Shown here piece after piece: positions 36,945 to 47,699 of a stretch of 64,000 nt of DNA (its first letter is position 1; every line of letters starts with the position of its first letter). The stretch lies in the NCBI GenBank assembly GCA_014898415.1, contig RCTD01000017.1, positions 1,239,001 to 1,303,000 of the forward strand. The letters are read 5' to 3'. Source of the DNA: Stromatinia cepivora. Lineage: Eukaryota; Ascomycota; Leotiomycetes; Helotiales; Sclerotiniaceae. The notes under the pieces were generated by a model. The model was not told the origin of the DNA, did not search any database, and worked only from the letters and a program-made list of their open reading frames with translations. The translations under genes and the position numbers were made by a program.

Positions 36945-37448
36945 GAATCACATTTGTTATATTATACCGCAACATAATCCCCCTCCTCCTGACATTTCGA
37001 CCAAAACTAACAAATATGAAAGTATTCCTAGACCTTTTTAGCCTATAAGACCTAAAACTATCCCAACCCCAAAACCCGAAGCTAGTGCACCCGGGGGGAG
37101 CCGATGTATTCTAGCTTCATCAGGCCTTCGATTTATCGGAAACGTGTCTTGATCAAGTACTTGATTCTAAAACTGTGAAAACATGCATGTTGTAAATATA
37201 CGGAAATATAGAATTTATTCGCAATTAAGCACTTGCTGGAAACGGCAGACCGGAGGAATAACAAGGAAAGGAATATCGGATTGTAAGAGTGAAGCTTAAG
37301 GTACGTCGTTGATTCGAGGTACATCTTCAATTTTCGGGGTCGAATTTGAGTAGTTAGTTTAATATAGAATTCGAGAATACTGGATATGGAATCGTAATCT
37401 TGAAGCCAGGAACCCCCTAAGAACCCTTTCCCTACGTAGATCACCATG

Positions 37449-37522
37449 AAAGATTCAGATTATAGCTGTGAAAAGGGTTGATTTATCATTATCGTACAAG
37501 TGAAACTATATGTATCCCACTA
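37449..37522 (+). repeat. Direct repeat copy 2
   Basis: Second copy of the repeat at 36,862-36,944, sharing AAAGATTCAGATT, GGGTTGATTTAT, AAGTGAAACTATAT and TATCCCACTA. The differences are scattered substitutions. Confidence 0.75.
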
Positions 37523-38545
37523 AAGCCGCGCCTGCGATGTTATGCCCTAATATCGCACACAAGCCGCAAACTTTTTCCCGCACACACGTGTATAATGAAG
37601 GGGAAAATGACGATATTCGCTTAAGTTTCTGTTTTGGGATCAGGGTATGCGCAGACTAGATGGTAACTAAGGGGTCTAAAATTGTTAGGGTTGCTCTGGT
37701 GTATTGGTAGGGCTATTAATTCCCACTAGTCTATGACTCCTTTGATGGAGCCCTAGGTTCGGGAGGGAGTATGGGGGGGAGATTGCGATTGTTTGTCCTT
37801 TTTTGAGGGGAGGGGAGAAGGGAAAGGGAAAGGAAGGGTAGAGAATCGTGTCGTGATTGAGGTTCATGGGTTTTGTTTGATATACTCTTGGGGCAAATCA
37901 ATTTGAGAAACAGATGTGATGTCACTTATATCGCGGAGATTACTGAAAAATAAGAGCGCCTGTCGTATTTCCTTCGAAAGTTATTAAACTTACAAGTCTT
38001 TGTAAGATAGTACAATGATGTTAGACACTTCGACGTGGAAGGCAATGTGATGGCGAAAAGGTATCAGGCATCGTGTGTATGTATTACATTTACATTAGGC
38101 TTTTCTTTGCTGCCACTCCGAATTCGAGTTAAGTGATCAAGAAAATTTGACAGAGGTGTAAAGTGTAGGTGATGCATCTGAATGACATATTGTAATCTGT
38201 TAGAAGAGTAAGAACAGTCTCGAAACGACCAGAAGTAAGTGAAAGGGACAGATTTCTATGAAATGGAATTTCATTCATCAGTCTAGGGATCTATACTTTC
38301 CAACGACGTAATTGTAATAGTAATGGTGTCCTAATATTCCAGATGCAGCCAAGAATCAAGAGCCTATGATCGTTGGACTGCAACCTAAACCATTGAATCG
38401 CTGAAAGAGGTGTTAGATTCTAATGGCGTGGAACTAAAAGCTAGTCATGCCCTACAGTTCTAGTATTACGCACCATTTTTGGTTCTTCTTAAAAGGAGCC
38501 TCCATCCTCTTTCTCTTTCATTTCTTTCTTTACCTTTACATCAAA

Positions 38546-38640
38546 TCTTTTACATCTCAAACTTCATCTTCACACAAAGTTTTACATCTTATACTTCATC
38601 TCATACAAAGCTTTACATCTCACGTCTTCTTCTTCAAACC
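38546..38640 (+). repeat. ~32-bp tandem repeat in the leader of BTB gene D
   Basis: Three imperfect units built on TTTTACATCTCAAACTTCAT and ending in ATACAAAG or ACACAAAG start near 38,547, 38,580 and 38,611. They lie 70-160 bp before the chosen start codon in a pyrimidine-rich tract, so probably in the 5' UTR or core promoter. Confidence 0.65.
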
Positions 38641-38707
38641 AAAACTTTCATATCTTACATTTCTAAAATTATACGGAATATATCGCAATTTACGAATCAC
38701 TACCATA

Positions 38708-39901
38708 ATGGCGAATAAAGTTATCATTCAACAAGGCGGCGACTTGACATTAGTCTTGCCTCCCGTATCAGAAACTTCCACCATCCCTTATCTCTGCGAA
38801 GTAGAAAAGGGAAAGATGAATCACATCATAGTTTCTTCAAAAGAGATGATGGAAGCTTCACCCGTATTCAACGCGATGCTAGATGGAAGATTTCAGGAAG
38901 GAGAGACCTTGAAAAGGATGGGTAGAGTGGACGTTCCACTCGATGATAACCCAGCCGCTATGAATATGTTACTCAATCTCATTCATAGTGATTGCGTGAA
39001 AGACTACAACTCCATTCCTCTCACGATAGATCTTCCAACTTTCACCGAGCTCACAATTGTATTCGATAAATACCAGATTCGCTTGAATGATACATTTCAG
39101 TATATCGCTCAGGAATGGAGAAGTAGATTGCTACATACGGATACATTGTCTACTGAAGATCATTTTCTAGATGAAAATGCTTCCATTGTTTTTCAATGGA
39201 TCTGTATTGCTTGGGTGTTTAAAATGGATGATGTTTTCAGCAAGTACACAAAAGTTCTTGTGAAGCATGGTACTCCTGATTCTATCCAGGAAATACTAGA
39301 AAGGTTCGGAGAAATGAATGTGTTCTTACCTATACCAGATTCTGTTTTCAGTAAGTTTATATTATAATCCTGCGGACTTTCAATTAGCTAACGGAACAAA
39401 GTTAAAATCGAAGAAGCACGTCAACAAGAAATCGGACACTGCTTTGATAACGTGATCAAAATGATAATACAACATGATGGAGAAGCACCCGCATGGTGCT
39501 GGTGCCACGAGGAAGATTGTCGTGCAAGAGCTCGAATATCCCTTTTCCGAAGCGCGCAAAGAAATGGTCTGTGGCCACTACCAAAGGCCCCATACCAGGA
39601 ACATGATCTCCATACGATTAGGAATAAATGCGAAACGTTGGAGCTACTTTCGTGCGATCATCCAGTTGATCGCATCGTCACTGTACTACAGAGCCATGAG
39701 CCTATCGGAATAACGTTACTCAATGTTGAGGACCCGCCTCTGGAGGAAGCAGAATTATTGAAAGATTTAATACCTAATCCAGGTGATGTGTTGGAGGGCT
39801 TGTTCTCTCCAAGTTATATCTCTTCGGTTGGGAATAGATCGCGGGAATGGGTTGATTGCTTATCATATACGGTTAGGAGAAGAGAGGTCTTCGAGTATTA
39901 G
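38708..39901 (+). CDS. BTB/POZ domain protein (paralogue D), 380 aa, divergent
   Basis: Exons 38,708-39,350 and 39,402-39,901; 51-bp phase-1 intron at the family position (PIPDSVFS/I). The in-frame ATG at 38,447 would add 87 hydrophobic/Ser-rich residues encoded by the pyrimidine-rich repeat tract and is rejected. The N-terminus MANKVIIQQGGDLTLVLPP keeps GGDL but has lost DPDGD. The BTB core reads VSSKEMMEASPVFNAMLDG, then VDVPLDDNPAAMNMLLNLIH, then FDKYQIRL; FQWICIAWVFKMDD follows. Exon 2 has a Cys-rich insert (WCWCHEEDC) and LWPLPKAPYQEHDL, a diverged C-terminal module. It is tandem with E (227 bp apart), which suggests local duplication. Function unknown. Confidence 0.87.
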
Positions 39902-40128
39902 GTTTAATTTTTGTAGCGTACTGTATTTTAGCCATACAGGCTTTTCTACGGTTTAATCTTACCTCTTCTGTTATGTAATGGGCTACTTATAGTTGAGCTC
40001 AATATATTTTACAAATTGTACATAGCAAGCTATCTTTGAAAAACCAATCACAACACAAATTTACAACTCAATCATATTACTTTATCATTTTTGACTCAAG
40101 AACGTCATCTCTACTATCTCATTTAAAT

Positions 40129-41398
40129 ATGGCCGAAAAGCACATGATTGATGCCGATGGCGACTGCATCTTTCATCTTCAACGTAAAACCAAAACTTCT
40201 ATCAAGACATCTAACGAGCATGAGGAAGTCGAAGGGGAGGGTGAAACACAAAATATCTACAATGACGAGGGAGATCAGGAAAATAATGATGACGAAAGTA
40301 CTGACGAGGTCGAATTCGAAGAAGTAATATTTCAGGTCTCTTCAAAACATATGATGTTAGCATCACCGGCATTCAAAGCAATGTTTCAACATACTGATGG
40401 ATTTAAAGAAGGAGAAGAATTACACACAGAAGGTACTGTCCATGTACCTCTCCCCGACGACAATCCCGATGCATTCTTAATTTTAGCCAATATTATTCAT
40501 TGTCGAGATGCGCAAATTCCTCAGAAACTCAGTCTATCAGCTCTTTGCGATTTTGCCATTCTGGTGGAAAAATATTGTATGCAAGATGCTGTTACGATCG
40601 TTTCATTTATCTGGATTAAAGACTTAATGGGTGAATTGCACAGTTGGAAAGTTCATGAAGATGCTGTTTTACATTGGCTTTGTATCGCTTGGGTTTTTAA
40701 TGTAGATGAAGCTTTTTTTCATATTACCTGGCTTCTCGCTCTCAAGAACGCCCAACCTCCTTCGATCAGGCTCAGGGATCATGATGTTGACCTTCCTATT
40801 CCAGATACAGTTATCGGTATGTTCACACTTTCCAGTCTGCCCACATTCCCATCAAACATCCTTTTGTTCAAACTTTCAAACACAAACCACTAACCTCCTC
40901 CCAGAAAAAATGGACGAAAATCGAGAACGCATTATATCACGCTGCTTCACCCTCATAACCAATCTCATCACCAAATACCAAAATAGTCGACACTGCAAAG
41001 CAGGCTACAAAAACCCCAACAACCGACAAAAAGCAGTCGAAACCACTAGAACCTATCGTCACGAATGTGATTCCATGATGCTGGGCTCTATCCTCAAAGG
41101 GGCAACAGAACATGGATTATTTCCCGCTGCCACTCCGCCTTTTGAAGGATTCTCATTCATAGGAATTTATGAGAAGATTAGATTGTTGAAACCTGTCTCG
41201 CCCTGTGATTGGATTCAAAAACATAATCGGGAGGGAAGTAAATTTGTCGAGGGTCGTTGTAAATCGGATGGTGTTTTTCCGGAGTTGGTGGAGGCGGTTG
41301 GGAAGATTGGTTTGGAGTGTTTTGGGCTTAAGATTGAGGAGTTTAAGCACAAGTATAGTCGTGGAAAGAGTGGCTCGGCTAGGGCAAGTAATCAGTAG
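40129..41398 (+). CDS. BTB/POZ domain protein (paralogue E), 393 aa
   Basis: Exons 40,129-40,816 and 40,905-41,398; 88-bp phase-1 intron after PIPDTVIG with a CTAAC branch site. The start was chosen to give MAEKHMIDADGDCIFHLQ, like the paralogues; the upstream in-frame ATG at 40,036 is within the presumed leader. An acidic stretch (about residues 28-65) precedes the BTB core: VSSKHMMLASPAFKAMFQH, then VPLPDDNPDAFLILANIIH, then FAILVEKYCMQDA; LHWLCIAWVFNVDE follows. Exon 2 contains ECDSMMLGSILKGA...LFPAATPPFEGFSF and a unique Lys/Glu-rich tail. No other domain seen. Role unknown. Confidence 0.9.
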
Positions 41399-43038
41399 GA
41401 GGGTTTTCAATAGTTGGGACCGCTGTTTGACAATGAGAGGCTATTGATGAGTTTCAAGAGATGCAAGTTGCAAGCTCGTTAGGCCAGAAAGTAAGTCTAA
41501 GTTATGAAGGGGTTAGGTATTAGAAGAGAATCTTTCGAAATTGCCACAAGGATGGAGGAACAAGTCCACTGCAGTCAAACTTTCCTTCACGGCTTCTATG
41601 CTGTACATTCATAATATTATTGTTCCCCTTCGGATGTATATAAAGGTGTAGAATACAGATGGAAGAAGTCAGATACTTAGTGATAGTTAATTTAGGAGCA
41701 ACTGTTGGAGTCTCTGGTTATTGCATTGTTGATAAATTGAGCATAAATTTACGATTACAATTTTAATATCTGAACTGTGAAGTGATACATAAGTAGCATC
41801 TGGAAACTCACGATTGTTTATTATGTTCCGAGAGTAATGTCCATCACAATCACAATGTATGCCACTATCTACTCTTGACACAAGAACGGGATTAATAGAT
41901 ATTACTTGTCTCCCTGAGATAAATGCCATCTCCCAATCCTCCAAAACCAACCACCTCTCATCCCACTTCCTCTGCTTTTCCACTAAAATGAGTATTATTA
42001 AGACTCCATAATCAAACATATCCCATTGATCATGCACACTCCTCAATATAGAATTAAAAAAAAATAGGGATCCTTACCTGCCATTCCCAAGAGCCAGAAC
42101 TATCATTAAAAACCACAGTACCGAAACTAGCAACGCCGAAACCCATAAGATATGCAACAAATAGACACCGTCGAAGCTAGGGCTAGAACAGCCAAAAATT
42201 ACCAAGTGCCTAAATTCATTAGATATGTAATAGAGATCCAGAGCAGCCGAGAACACCGAATCTGGAAGTTAGTAATATATATTGGAGTTATAGTTTCTGA
42301 ATATATTTAAATATGTAATAGAAGATATATCAAAGTAAACCATGCCGAAACTAGCAATGCTAAAACACATTCATTAGACATGCAACACAGATGTGCCCAA
42401 ACTAGAAGTACCGAAACTAGTAATGCGGAGAGTATACTGATGTGCAACATAAAATAAGATGACTAGCTAATCAAAATTCAAGTATTTGCGTTCGAAAGAT
42501 TCATATTAAGGTTACAAACTAAATAATAACTTATGAATAAATATGATTAAACAAATCGGATTGATAGAAACATTCATCCAATGAGCTTCAGAATCTATGG
42601 TATACTGAGTACAACCCACATCGTTCTTAAAAGTTGTAGTAGATATATCTATCATAAAATTGAGTTGAATTGGATTTGGATATAGAAAGTCCTGATATTG
42701 CTAAGCCAATTGGAACAATAACAGTATCGATCAATTCGATCATTCCGATTCCATATTACAACCACCCCCTTTCTCTCGGTTATTGTGAATAGCACCCAAA
42801 AATCAAAATACAGAGCCAGCCAGCATATAATCAAATCATCCTATTGAATTCATAAACCCATAACCTTCCATTATAGCACTCTTGATCATCCTAGAAGAGG
42901 ATCGAAAGATTACAAAATACAAGGAGTGATCAACGTTCCTATGTTCACCCCCACGCCAAAGAAAATGATAATACAATTAAACCCATCCCATCATTTCAAA
43001 AACCATTCTCTCCGCATCAACTTCAAACCAAAGAACCT
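41399..43038. other. Intergenic region with a short degenerate repeat
   Basis: No gene recognised; minus-strand ORFs at 41,687-42,046 and 42,074-42,256 have no motif. The 42,121-42,450 stretch holds three related ~40-bp units listed separately. Confidence 0.5.
42121..42450 (+). repeat. Three dispersed ~40-bp imperfect repeats (CCGAAACTAG units)
   Basis: Units at 42,121-42,160, 42,345-42,387 and 42,411-42,450 share CCGAAACTAG, then AATGC or AACGC, then a short A-rich stretch and TGCAACA. A partial unit (CCAAACTAGAAG) lies at about 42,397. No ORF goes with them. Confidence 0.6.
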
Positions 43039-44407
43039 TTATATCGCACTAGGTTGAGTAACCTGAGTAGTACCAACATCACTTGGAGCGTAAGTAGAAT
43101 CCATCTGACCAGTTGTAACAGAAGTTCCGGTAACACTAGGAGCATAGCTTCCTGGTACTTGTTGTCCACTACTAACTCTACTCTCACCTACTTCAGATTG
43201 TTGAAGTTCTTCTTGACGATAACCATCCTCAGTACCAACAACGGAACCCTCGACATTTTGGCCCTGTTGATGTTGGACACCCCCTTGACGCATGGCACCC
43301 GAATTGACGTCACCATGTGATTGAACATCTTCCAAATCTAATTGCCAATCTCGAAGATCATCTTCGGCGTCATTGAGAATTTGTCTAGCTTGTTCGGCAT
43401 GTTCAAAAGCTGGACGAGTATTTCCTGGCACGATTGGTGTATCGTCGAGAAGATTGAGAAGTCGACGTCCATGACGAGCAAGGATAATCTGTTTCTCTGC
43501 TCTTTCGATTGTGGCTGCGAATTCCGCATCATATGCTTGCTTGATTTTCTTTCTCGTCTATAGTTATTTTGTCAGCTCTACTCCATCCATGACCTTAAAA
43601 GATAAAACTCACAATATTTGTCAATTGAGCCTCAGCAACCAATTGTTCTGCTTCTGCTCTGACCAACTCTTGCTCTAAAGTAACCAATGTAGCACTCTGA
43701 GGTTCCTTGGCCTTTAATTTGGCAATTTGATCTTCCAATTTATGTTTGTGATCCCGACTTGGTTGAACACTCTTCTCAGTATTTCGGATAGCTTTCAATA
43801 TCCCTCTTGAATCATCCAAACTATGTGCATAATAATCTTCCTGATCTCCCATTTCACTCAACAATACACCAATCTTGTCCGAAATATCCGAAATGCCATC
43901 ATCTTCCGTAGATTCACCCCATTCGGATAATTGAGTAGCAATCGAAACACGTTCTTTGCCTGCGGTTTCATACGCTGTGATGAGATTATTTTCGGTTTTG
44001 ATGAGTTTATAAAGTTTCTTGGAGAGATCTGGTTGATTCATTCCACGAAGAGATGAGAGGGAGAAATGTTTGGAAGAGGATCCATCTTTGGTAGAAGATT
44101 TACCGCCCGAGGATCGGATTGATAATGCTCGATTCCTGACAATAGTAATGTTAGCAATTATGACCTCGACCTGATGATCCGCGTAATTGAAAATGGGTCG
44201 AATTCCACGACTGCGCAGATGTATCAAACGGGATTCATGAATGGGTGCGAACAAATGCTTTAGAGGGTTATTTTTCTCTCCAGATCCAGAAGCTCTGCTG
44301 GAATTCCCCCGTCGCAACATAGTTATAGCATATCCTTTGCGCCGAAGTGAAAGTTATGAAAAAAACCAGTGAAAAGGTAGGTAGAGATAATCGAATAGAA
44401 CTTACAT
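43039..44407 (-). CDS. pilA: Eisosome core component Pil1/PilA/Lsp1 family, 347 aa
   Basis: Exons: AT of the start codon at 44,407-44,406, then 44,135-43,613 and 43,557-43,039. Splicing AT to GAATCGAGC makes the start codon and gives MNRALSIRSSGGK, the N-terminus I recall for filamentous-fungal PilA. The 270-bp intron has GTAAGT, GCTAAC and CAG signals. Starting at the intronic ATG (44,320, MLRRGN...) gives an open frame but an unrelated extension. Core matches: PDLSKKLYKLIKTENN, LSEWGESTEDDGISDISDKI, SVQPSRDHKHKLEDQIAKLK and LVTLEQELVRAEAEQLVAEA. Exon 3 continues with ERAEKQIILARHGRRLLNLL and a Gln/Ser-rich tail. Pil1 BAR proteins self-assemble under the plasma membrane and shape eisosome furrows (MCC). 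Assignment to this family is firm. Confidence 0.93.
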
Positions 44408-45521
44408 CTTGGTGGGTTGTGTGAAATAAGGAAAGGACTTTGTTGGATTCTAAAAGTTGTCAGCTCTTTCCCTTTTAACACTCCTCAATATTTCATAGAA
44501 TTTGACAACCCAAATAGTCCTTTGAGTTTCAATAACCGAATTCAAACATAATAATCAGATAGTCCTTCAAACCCAAATACTTCTGAATTTTTCATTTCGG
44601 TATGTGATTCATAACATCCATCGCATGAATGCCATCCATCAATAACCAAGGATATCTTTGCGACCAAACGAGCTCAAGAAGAAAAGACAAACCTTGTAAC
44701 TGTGCCACCTCACTCCTTAATATGCGCTGTATACCTATATTCGATGACTAGGATTTGAAGATATACTATTCCTCTGTAAACTTCTAGAATTAATATAAAT
44801 TGCGTTGACGATAATCGATAACAAGGATGAGGATGAGTTATGGATATCAAAGAAGCAAGGGAATTTCTTTATGCAGGTTATTGCCCCACTGTCGATGTTG
44901 ACGTCACATGAAGTGTAAACCTTATCGTCTGAATTCATGAATGAGCAAATTTCAAGGTTTTGGGTAATTACTTCAGATGAAATCGTTCTAGGATTGAATT
45001 TGGATACAGAAAATCTAAATCTAGGGATTTCATTCTGGCATTATGTATTGGGTATTTGAGGTATGGTTTGTTGTGAGTGGAATGAAGAGAAATGATGATA
45101 TTGCACGCAACCCACCAGGCTACCATACGAACCCTTCGGAACCATTTACACGGTGATATGAATATCTAGGTAGCTCTCATTATATTTCTATGTAAATTCG
45201 GCCATGCAATCGATACATTCATCATATATCGCAATATTTATATATCTAAAATGTTGTCCCAAAGTAGAATCATCAATTCATTGACTCGTACAACTCATCC
45301 ATCCAACCTGGATAAACTTATTTTGACATAAAAGAATCAAAATCCAGTCCATCTAGCCAACAGTGCTAGTTACACATACACCCACGTCATACAAACATCA
45401 TTCCACACTCCTTGCTCGTCCATACCAAACCATCCCAAACGCCCATTTTACATTATATACCCATCGCAATGATGTTAAAGGTACTTGATCTAAACCAGAG
45501 ATGCATAAAAGTCAAGACATC
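44408..45521. other. Intergenic: Pil1 5' flank and His-rich gene 3' flank
   Basis: The right part of the Pil1 leader contains pyrimidine-rich DNA. The ORF at 44,735-44,938 (-) has no recognisable feature. Nothing else seen. Confidence 0.5.
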
Positions 45522-45773
45522 TCAGTAATGTCTATATGTGGAACTGCGATAACTAGTTTGACTTGCTCGAGGACTCGTAGTAACATAGGTTCTACTAACA
45601 GGTCTGGATGATCTCACAGACGTAACGGATACTCGTTGAGGATGTTGATGAGAGTGGTGAGAATGATGAGAGTGATGATGGTGATGAGATCGACTGGACA
45701 CGGGACGAGGAGCGTAAACGACTTCTCGGACGATAGGTTCGCGATAATGTTTTGTTTTGGTTGGCCAACACAT
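45522..45773 (-). CDS. Small His/Ser/Arg-rich protein, 83 aa, unknown function
   Basis: A single-exon ORF starting MCWPTKTKHYREPIVREVVY, followed by a His-Ser tract (HHHHHSHHSHHSHQH) at about residues 34-48 and a Ser/Arg/Thr/Tyr-rich tail ending YRSSTYRHY. I recall short proteins beginning MCxxxxxxYREE with a His/Ser-rich middle in ascomycete genomes, but no function is known to me. No signal peptide or membrane helix. The His tract might bind metal; that is speculation. The TATATA-containing upstream DNA near 45,900 and a pyrimidine-rich leader on this strand support a real gene. Confidence 0.6.
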   Translation of the reverse strand: MCWPTKTKHYREPIVREVVYAPRPVSSRSHHHHHSHHSHHSHQHPQRVSVTSVRSSRPVSRTYVTTSPRASQTSYRSSTYRHY

Positions 45774-47699
45774 TTTTGAGGAGGTGTTTTTTGGAGGAAG
45801 TTGGAAAGTATTTGTTTGTATATTTCGTAGGAGCTTGAAATTACTCTTGAATGTTTGAATCGTGTATGGTTGGTTGGCTGATAGATTGTTTGGAGCTGAA
45901 GATATATAGTGGTGGTTTTGATGGAGAACTGAATAATAATATCAACGAGGGAAATGCTTACATTTAAAAATTTCTCCTGCTGTCATCGTTCTCTCAATCA
46001 AGTAATGAGATGCCATGCAATCCCAGGCGGGATATAGCATCAGCCAAGTCCACGTTGCATACAACTTGCAGCGGTCCCCATGAATCTTTTGATACCTGGC
46101 GAATACCCACCAATATCACCCCACCATCAATCGAGCCCCCATTAATGATGCTAGAAACTTTGTTTCTTCCTTTCTTGGGGATAGTTTTGAGCCTCAATTG
46201 ATGTTGTCATACGGAGCATGAAAAGGAAAAAAATCATCCTGGAATAAGCACTTTTTTATACTATGGCCGAGAACAATCGACGAGGCATTACAGATCGCGC
46301 AGTCCACGGGTCAGAAATATAGACGCATCGAACTCTCCATTCTCGTTTATGACGATTATGCAAAAATGCAAATAATTATAAGATCAATGGAGAAGTAGAA
46401 ATATTTTGATTTCTGTACAACTTTGATGCGGTTGGAGTGGATATGAACTTTCAGGGTTTTCAGGGCCTTTTTCTCGCTAGATTTATTAGCTGCACGGGTG
46501 GACGTCAGGCTGCATTAGGCCCTACTTATTTTGTCGTGGGGTATGGTGGGGGTTCTGGATTCCTCCTATTTACTCCTCGACAATACATTGTTCATCTCCT
46601 TCGTGGGAAAACCTCTTCATCATTATCGAGATAATACGAAAAGATCTCTCGGGATTATGTAAAATCCAAAGACGACGTGACTTCTATACACCAACAAGGT
46701 GAAGATACTGGGTGCGAAGAAAATTTTCAAACTTTCGAGGACATGATCAATAGGAAGAAACAATTCCACAGTCGACCGAATCAATCGACGGAGGGAGCCA
46801 TAAATATGCAAATGGGCAGGTGCAATCAGAATGGAAATGGCTCTTGTGGTGGAATGAAAGCCATGGCCACCTTTTTCTTTTAATGTGCAACTCTCTATAT
46901 GCTGTTGCTTTTTACCGCTCAACTATTGCTTCATGTAGAATCAGCATGTATACTTGAAGTCAAGTAGAGCAAAGAGCTTTTTTCTGTTCACTTCGTTGCC
47001 GCATCAAACTTTACGTCTTGTCGCTCCATCTCTTCATCGCCAAATGGTCTCTCAATCCTACCCCACACTGAGGGGGCACCTGGAGCTCATCGCTGATAGG
47101 CAGCTGGCTGTCTCTTCATCGGTCAATAATTATTTAGTCTATCGCTTCTTGAAGAATAATACCAGCCGACTGGTTGATCGTCGAGTTGAAGACGGAAGAG
47201 GCCGAGCAATTCTATCTCCAACATCTTCACTCGAAATGTGAATCACGAATTGGAAAATTTCTCATATTGTTTATCATGAAGAAGTAATTAAGCTACCAAT
47301 CATGACGAGTGACGGACCGTAATTCGGTGAAATGATTGCCTCATATCGGACGATAGTGGGCTAGCTGCTTGAGAGGAAAGGATTTTAAGAAGTTGGAATA
47401 AGTAAGCTTGGTCTAATAGCGAGAGCGTTTCTTAAGGGTTACACCGCTTCACTTGGGCAGCAAGCTGGAAATGAGTTTGGGACAGGGGGCACAAGCGCGC
47501 CGTCAAGATACCCAGAAAATGTACTAGTAATTCATTGATTTCTCGAAAGCGAAGCCCTAAAGAGAAGGCTTTGTTATAATTGCTAAAAAGATATTATTAA
47601 TAAAGTTAGAAAACTCTATAAGAAAATAATTTTATTATTAGAAACAAATATATAATCAACAATACATTATCACCCTTTATCCGCCGACTTCTCTTGACA
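45774..47699. other. Intergenic region; no gene seen
   Basis: Left part is the 5' flank of the His-rich gene. ORFs at 45,994-46,201, 46,437-46,922 and 46,954-47,241 lack motifs and overlap on both strands. An AT-rich stretch lies at about 47,570-47,670 just before the dehydrogenase pseudogene. Confidence 0.5.

Larger units (their letters stand above)
35578..38545. other. Long intergenic region with internal direct repeats and microsatellites
   Basis: No gene recognised. The ORFs at 36,431-36,667 (-) and 37,133-37,447 (-) are not family-like. The segment holds a duplicated ~75-85 bp sequence (36,862-36,944 and 37,449-37,522), a TA run near 36,215, an ATT run near 36,899 and a G/A-rich tract near 37,740-37,840. 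Confidence 0.5.

Noticed and set aside
37133..37447. 104-codon minus-strand ORF
   Set aside because: It lies between the two copies of a direct repeat and has no recognisable features; chance is more likely.
38447..38707. Upstream start adding 87 residues to BTB gene D
   Set aside because: The extension is encoded by a pyrimidine-rich tandem repeat and has no counterpart in the paralogues; it is more likely 5' leader.
44136..44320. N-terminal 62-residue extension of Pil1 starting MLRRGNSSRASG
   Set aside because: Open in frame, but it lies in the intron that creates the split start codon and does not resemble Pil1 N-termini; kept only as a possible alternative isoform.
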